NCBI GenBank assembly: GCA_950106755.1
Contig: OX467082.1
Coordinates: forward strand, 13,392,001-13,456,000
Source: Climacium dendroides
Taxonomy: Eukaryota > Streptophyta > Bryopsida > Hypnales > Climaciaceae
Direction of reading: 5' to 3'
DNA: 64,000 nt
The first letter of the stretch is position 1. The number at the start of each line of letters is the position of its first letter. This document shows positions 61,305 through 64,000 of the stretch, piece by piece. Below the pieces are notes generated by a model that saw only the letters and a program-made list of their open reading frames with translations, had not been told where the DNA came from and ran no database searches. A program made the position numbers and the translations under genes.

Positions 61305-61814
61305 CCATATTCGTTATATTGAGACTTTTTGCAGATTTTGTGACAGAATGTTAGTTATTTGTAAATTCATTTAAAATAATAGTAATTGAAACCAAAAACA
61401 TTATGTGAAATTTGAGGCCTCAAGAAGACTGTAAGTTTACAGGCTATGAAAACTGTCTCAACTCCGTGTGAATGCTGCAGCTGTGTAGTCCGACGTGGTC
61501 GAGACTGTGCCACGTCATTTTCAACTTTTTTTTGCATTTCAGATTATTTTTAAATTAAAAAAAAAAAACTGATAACTGGCCACGTTCTTTTACTGCTGCG
61601 GGAACAAAATTGATAACAGGCTTGAAACGGCCATGTTGAGGCCTCAAATTTCATATAATGTAAATAATGCTCAAATAGTGATTCTAAAATGAAATTCTAA
61701 AAGTTGGTGTTGTTACTTATTTATTAAAAAAATACTAGTAAAGAGATGAAGTAGTTTATCTTTGAGTTAAGGATAAAAATAAGATTGCAAAAAGCTTCAA
61801 TATAACGAATATGG
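61305..61814. mobile_element. about 510-bp TIR element (outer)
   Basis: CCATATTCGTTATATTGA then a G-CTTTTTGCA-like tail (61305-61332) is inverted at 61786-61814 with an exact 18-bp core. It encloses the 264-bp inverted-repeat element below. Confidence 0.75.
61398..61661. mobile_element. 264-bp TIR element nested in the outer one
   Basis: The 26-bp arms ACATTATGTGAAATTTGAGG... (61398-61423) and their inverse (61636-61661) differ at one position. The core TTGAGGCCTCAA is itself a palindrome. The inside is GC-richer than the surroundings and non-coding. Confidence 0.85.
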
Positions 61815-61829
61815 CCTTCAGTGTACTAC

Positions 61830-61937
61830 AAGATCCTATAGTTACATGTGACCAAATTTTTTTTCTTCTAAAATTTGGTACTTGTACTAGAAATGGCATT
61901 TTTGGACTATTTTTGTAGAAGCATAGTCAAGGGTTAA
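61830..61937 (+). repeat. right-end fragment of family C
   Basis: Matches the 14190-14280 block ('aaaatttggtacttgtac-agaaatg') and ends CATAGTCAAGGG plus TTAA (61934-61937). Confidence 0.5.
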
Positions 61938-62054
61938 CAGTCCTAGTCTAACACAACCAACAATCTATGGTTACCCATTTTGTTTTGTTTCATTTGGCAT
62001 CTTGGAGCCAAAATCTAATAACGTGGCACAACCATTCATTCATTAAGATAGGTT

Positions 62055-62250
62055 GTTTTGTTTTGTTTTGTTTGTTACGTTGAAATCTCCTAAACCGTGC
62101 GTCTCCTAGTCACGTTCTTGGTACCATTGGAAAGCTATTGCAAGGAGAGGTGCATGGGCTTTGTTTTGTGGTGTTCTAACTCATGATGTGTAAGTTACTG
62201 ATTTTTGAAGCTTTGGAAGCTTTTAGGAATCAGAAAATTACTTTTACTTT
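62055..62250 (+). repeat. single dispersed unit of the 20.6-21.3 kb tandem repeat
   Basis: 'CTAGTCACGT-CTTGGTACC', 'GGAAAGC' and 'AAAATTACTTTTACTT' occur in the same order as at 20579-20730, and the upstream flank (GTTTTGTTTGT-ACGTTGA) is also shared. Confidence 0.8.
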
Positions 62251-63456
62251 TATTTCAATTGTAGCAATGATACACAACATACTAGTAGTAGTTTAAATCT
62301 CAAGGTACCATCTTCCATTTTTTGCATGATGTATTGTTACACTGTACCAAAAAAACTCGGTGATTACTACAATAGACTTTACGTACACAAGAAGTACGCA
62401 AATAAAGAACTCCAATTAAAAATGCAAGTAGGGAATTTGCATTATGAGAGGTTTGATTGTAGATTACAAAAAAATATTTGTTCAAAGTATACAATGTTCA
62501 TCCACATGCGGCGCCAAGACTACGAATGACATTATTTCAGGTGAAATTTGCCACTCTCACCCATTTCAAAATGAAGAATATGATGCAAAATATTCTAACA
62601 TTAGTTCGAACATCTGACTCAGCAAAAACTTCCTACAAAGTGCATGGTTTCATGGTTCGGGCTGTTTATCAGTTGTTGAAAAGGGGGAAAAAAATATATA
62701 TTTTCGCTGGGGACACGGTCCTCTGGTCCTTTGTACTGTTCCCTCTTATCAATGGAAATTGTCCGTGTGCTTAAAAAAACTGAAAAAAGAACACTTCCTA
62801 CAAATAAAATCCCTGGCTGAGTGGTCCTGACCCTGGGCAGTTTTTTGGGGATCCACCAACCCATCAGCGAACTTATGGCATTCCAGGTTGACAGAGCTGG
62901 TTTCAATTTTTAAAAGTTAAATTTTTTTTTTAAAGTTTAAAATTTTTAAAAAAAATTTAAAATTTTATTTTGGAAGCTGATTGATTTCATTTTCAATACG
63001 TGCTTGGGTGTGACCATCCATGGAATTTTTTTTAATATCCTTGGATGTTGTATGTGCACAAGACTTCAAGCTTATCTGCACTCATGCTCCAAACAGGTCT
63101 CCGAAGGTCCGCATGAGAAAAAGGTCCCCCACTCAGACCCATAGAATGCAGAATTTGAGCGGGCTCCATAAAAACAAGCCAAGCCAGGGTCTGGCCCAGG
63201 TAAGGGCGTGCGCAACCACTTTAGAGCATAGATTCGGCGAATTTCCGACATTATTTGGTCTTATGAGAGGTTGATTTCCTGCTTTAGAGCATTGTGAGTT
63301 GTTGGGGAAGGCGCAACATGGTTTTGGGGAGTTGGGAGTGTAGACAAGGGTGGGCGAGATTCATTGTAGACCTTGAAAACAAATCCATCGAAGGCCCTCT
63401 ATGTCACAAATTGAAGGCCACTTTTCTTGCAATTGAGTATATGGGCCTAGGTGCTC
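62251..63456. other. spacer, no assignable gene
   Basis: Patches of balanced composition at 62500-62900 and 63050-63290 contain short frames on both strands and a donor-like CCCAG/GTAAGG (about 63196). I recognise no family and call no gene. Confidence 0.3.
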
Positions 63457-63725
63457 TTAACCCCTTGAACGTCACAATGGATGTTTTCTGGATGTTCAGA
63501 GTTCTAGATTTTTCCAAGACAATGTTCATCAATTATTATAATCCCTAAATCTAGACGGTGGGTTCTCTCAAAATTTGAATAATCACATTCATCAAGTAGT
63601 TAACATGCGAATTCAATAGTGAAGTCCTCATTGAATCATGAAATTTCTCATTATTCCGTTTTTCCTTGCACATTGCTAAGAAGCTTCTGAATTTTGACGT
63701 TTTGGTTGTGACATTTAGGGGTTAA
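63457..63725. mobile_element. TTAA-flanked MITE, 261 bp
   Basis: TTAA (63457-63460) plus CCCCTTGAACGTCACAA. The right end reads inward CCCCTAAATGTCACAA next to TTAA (63722-63725). 13 of 16 terminal bases pair. Another TIR-like CCCCTCAAATGG starts immediately after the right TTAA. Confidence 0.75.
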
Positions 63726-63865
63726 CCCCTCAAATGGACACATTTCAATTTGTAATTGCTTCAAGCTTAAAAGGAACCAATTTTGGTTATTTGGGTCAAT
63801 GAGAAATGATGTAGATTATTGCTAAAAAAAATTCCAAGAGGAAAAGAAAAGAAAAAAATAAGAAC

Positions 63866-64000
63866 TAACCCCTAATGTCCCATTGTTCCCTTGGAGGACA
63901 AAATGGATTTTGAACAAGTTCCTAAAGTCTCAATATTTGTCATGATTTTCTTAAACATTTTGTGAAGGTAGAAAAACACATTAGCTTTGTGAAAATGTAG
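63866..64000 (+). mobile_element. left end of a family C element, cut by the window edge
   Basis: CTAACCCCTAATGTCCCATTG, then a 'GGAGGACAAAATGG' block, then 'tttgtcatgattttct', follow the same order as 26480-26590 and 8954-9050. The element runs off the window. Confidence 0.6.

Noticed and set aside
1..64000. LTR retrotransposon with coding domains, and tRNA genes
   Set aside because: I found no reverse transcriptase, integrase or paired LTRs with primer sites, and no A-box/B-box pair typical of tRNA. Decayed copies cannot be excluded by eye.

Overview
The window looks like nuclear DNA of a land plant. The evidence is a U2 snRNA gene with the plant-type 5' end and a plant-style upstream element, a 3β-HSD/C4-decarboxylase fused to a reticulon domain (a plant sterol enzyme architecture), a TRM/LONGIFOLIA-like gene, an eight-cysteine nsLTP, and GT-AG introns. 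The DNA is AT-rich and gene-poor, with moderately GC-richer islands around the genes. I cannot place the species; the long gene-poor spacers would suit a large, repeat-rich genome.

Layout. 1-2.7 kb: two tandem arrays (about 140 bp and 120 bp units) around a GC-richer open stretch. 2.7-15 kb: AT-rich spacer with small inverted-repeat transposons and repeated blocks. 15.4-17.1 kb: intronless sterol enzyme gene (+). 18.3-18.6 kb: U2 snRNA gene (+), followed by a 39-bp tandem repeat. 19-32.7 kb: repeats, including a 1.34 kb CACTA-type element with a 3-bp target duplication. 32.7-33.2 kb: RING-H2 gene (-). 33.9-35.4 kb: a TIR element with a Stowaway-like element nested in it. 38.5-39.5 kb: lipid-transfer protein gene (-, two exons). 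40.6-42.5 kb: hairpins and fold-back repeats. 44.8-48.8 kb: five-exon TRM-like gene (-) whose 3' end lies in degenerate tandem duplications. 49-52.1 kb: GC-richer DNA with no assignable gene. 52-64 kb: decayed DNA with many inverted-repeat elements.

The genes have unrelated jobs: sterol C-4 demethylation, splicing, ubiquitin ligation, lipid transfer and cortical microtubule/cell-shape control. They do not form a cluster.

The most unusual signal is the mobile DNA. At least eight intervals begin with TTAA-CCYCTAA-like sequence and end with its reverse complement plus TTAA (one copy has TTAT at both ends). This resembles the piggyBac signature, which I regard as unusual for a land plant. None of the copies encodes a visible transposase.
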